Of a stretch of DNA of 6,458 nt, positions 5,518 to 6,458 are shown one piece after another. How positions within the stretch are numbered: the stretch's first letter is position 1; the number at the start of each line of letters is the position of its first letter. The notes beneath the pieces were generated by a model. That model was not told where the DNA came from. It worked only from the letters and a program-made list of their open reading frames with translations, and searched no databases. A program made the translations under genes and the position numbers. Source of the stretch: JAGXOF01 sp046545575 (lineage in GTDB: Bacteria; Chloroflexota; Dehalococcoidia; SZUA-161; SpSt-899); contig JBKGZM010000093.1 of NCBI GenBank assembly GCA_046545575.1, positions 1-6,458 on the forward strand. The letters are read 5' to 3'.

Positions 5518-5567
5518 TCCACATCCTCTAACGTCTTATTTTGTACAGAGTAAGCAGCGTTTACCAC

Positions 5568-6443
5568 TCAGGCGGATTGATAGTTGTCCTTGGCGTCCCA
5601 GATGAGGAATGAGGTTATCACCGCCACAGTCACGACGACGATGGAAACAACAGTGAAGGTGAAATCGAATCCCCATCTCTCTATGACATATCCTCCCACA
5701 GGCGTAAAGATAGCACCGGTATACTGCATTGTGGAATAGTAGACGCCGTAGATTGTGGAACGGTGTTTGGCCGGCGTCTGACTCATGATAAAAACCTCGG
5801 TCACCGGCATCCGTATAGCGATGTTCAGGCCCATGAAAAACAGGACAGCGTACAGGCCAAAGCCCAGGGTAACCGACTTCAGGGCGTAGATAAGTATGCC
5901 ACCCAGGAGGCTTGTGACGATAACGACTTTGACGCTGCCGATTTTATCGGCGATATATCCCCCGACGGGACCTGCCCAGAGACCGGAGAAGAACACAATG
6001 GTGAGCATCGAGCCAGCCAGCTCGTTGGAAGCCCCTAACTCATCGGCCACATAGAGGGTGATGAAGGCCATGATCGACATGCTGGCGCCGCCGCCGATCA
6101 CAATCATCGTCAAGAAGGCGATCAGCCGCCGCTTGTACCCGGGCTGTGGAGGCTTCTCGGTGAGGGTTCTCTTTTTCACCGCCTCCACGTGAGCCCTGCC
6201 ACTGCGGCGGGTCAAGTAGGCATAGAAAAACAGCCCGAATACCGCTGTAGGCACCGCCAGAGCTAGATACGAAGCACGCCATCCCCAGGCACCGGCAATG
6301 GCTGCGGCAATCATTGGTGCGATGAAATGGCTGGAATTGCCGCCTATAAGGTGAAAACCAAGGGCCCGGCCACGCTGTTGGGGCTCCACCGATCCGGGGA
6401 CAAACAGCCTGAAGACCCCAGAGGTTGTAGCGACTATGCTCAC
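5568..6443 (-). CDS. MFS transporter, C-terminal two thirds (5' end missing or disrupted)
   Basis: This is an inner-membrane secondary transporter of the major facilitator superfamily; its substrate is unknown. The 291 visible residues hold about eight membrane helices (roughly 33-51, 57-78, 106-131, 143-164, 171-190, 195-212, 229-254, 262-282), matching TM5-12 of a 12-helix protein. The basic loop at 79-106 is the central cytoplasmic linker. Recognisable motifs are PQQRGRALGF before TM5 and the motif-A-like GGYIADKIGS (161-170) between TM8 and TM9. TM1-4, about 110 residues, are not in the window. The GTG at 6443 is only the first start-like codon after two in-frame TGA codons (6444-6449) and has no ribosome site, so it is unlikely to be the true start. 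The gene probably continues past the right edge in another frame, through a real or artefactual one-base shift. It lies upstream of the HAD gene. Confidence 0.8.
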   Translation of the reverse strand: MSIVATTSGVFRLFVPGSVEPQQRGRALGFHLIGGNSSHFIAPMIAAAIAGAWGWRASYLALAVPTAVFGLFFYAYLTRRSGRAHVEAVKKRTLTEKPPQPGYKRRLIAFLTMIVIGGGASMSIMAFITLYVADELGASNELAGSMLTIVFFSGLWAGPVGGYIADKIGSVKVVIVTSLLGGILIYALKSVTLGFGLYAVLFFMGLNIAIRMPVTEVFIMSQTPAKHRSTIYGVYYSTMQYTGAIFTPVGGYVIERWGFDFTFTVVSIVVVTVAVITSFLIWDAKDNYQSA

Positions 6444-6458
6444 TCATCATCTGGCGGA

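Noticed and set aside
6040..6450. 136-codon minus-strand frame overlapping the MFS gene
   Set aside because: Its translation is the MFS coding sequence read one base off (rich in Arg, Pro and Trp). Only its first few codons may be relevant, as the possible continuation of the MFS gene.
1..6458. CRISPR array, tRNA or rRNA genes
   Set aside because: No regularly spaced direct repeats, cloverleaf-like segments or rRNA-like conserved stretches were seen on either strand.

Overview
The window looks like a bacterial chromosome segment with a mobile-element scar. The housekeeping half (about 1844-6458) has tidy, moderately G+C-rich genes with good Shine-Dalgarno sites: a B12-dependent ribonucleotide reductase, a universal stress protein, a HAD-IIA phosphatase and an MFS transporter. 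This content fits an anaerobic or microaerophilic bacterium. Chloroflexota (Dehalococcoidia-like) is my best guess from protein style, but it is an inference and not proven by any marker here.

Left accessory part (1-1843). The first 123 bases may be the 3' end of a PadR-like regulator. They overlap a small two-helix membrane protein gene (84-366) broken by two single-base shifts in homopolymer runs. A non-coding stretch (367-507) with an imperfect inverted repeat follows. Then comes a toxin-antitoxin locus: an extended -10 promoter overlapped by a 19-bp palindrome, an intact antitoxin gene (564-845) that is probably translated from a nearly leaderless mRNA, and a RelE/ParE-like toxin gene cut off after 63 codons by an IS1-family element (1038-1824). 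The IS has perfect 19-bp terminal repeats, and its transposase is split over two frames at an A AAA AAC slippery heptamer. There is no target-site duplication, and the rest of the toxin is absent on the other side, so a deletion or recombination has happened at the IS.

Right part. nrdJ (minus strand) ends only 19 bp from the IS. A short divergent promoter region separates nrdJ from the usp gene (plus strand). usp and the convergent HAD-IIA gene share a 44-bp perfect palindrome that probably ends transcription from both sides. The HAD gene lies 50 bp downstream of an MFS gene on the same strand. The MFS gene enters from the right edge, and its reading frame meets two TGA codons just before the edge.

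How the genes relate: nrdJ supplies deoxyribonucleotides, usp responds to stress, and the HAD and MFS genes may form one minus-strand transcript. I see no functional link among these housekeeping genes beyond adjacency. I found no convincing new multi-gene system. The most interesting points are the IS-truncated toxin leaving an orphan antitoxin, the possible programmed frameshift in the transposase, the loop-less 44-bp palindrome, and a recurring pattern of one-base losses in homopolymers that may be a sequencing artefact.
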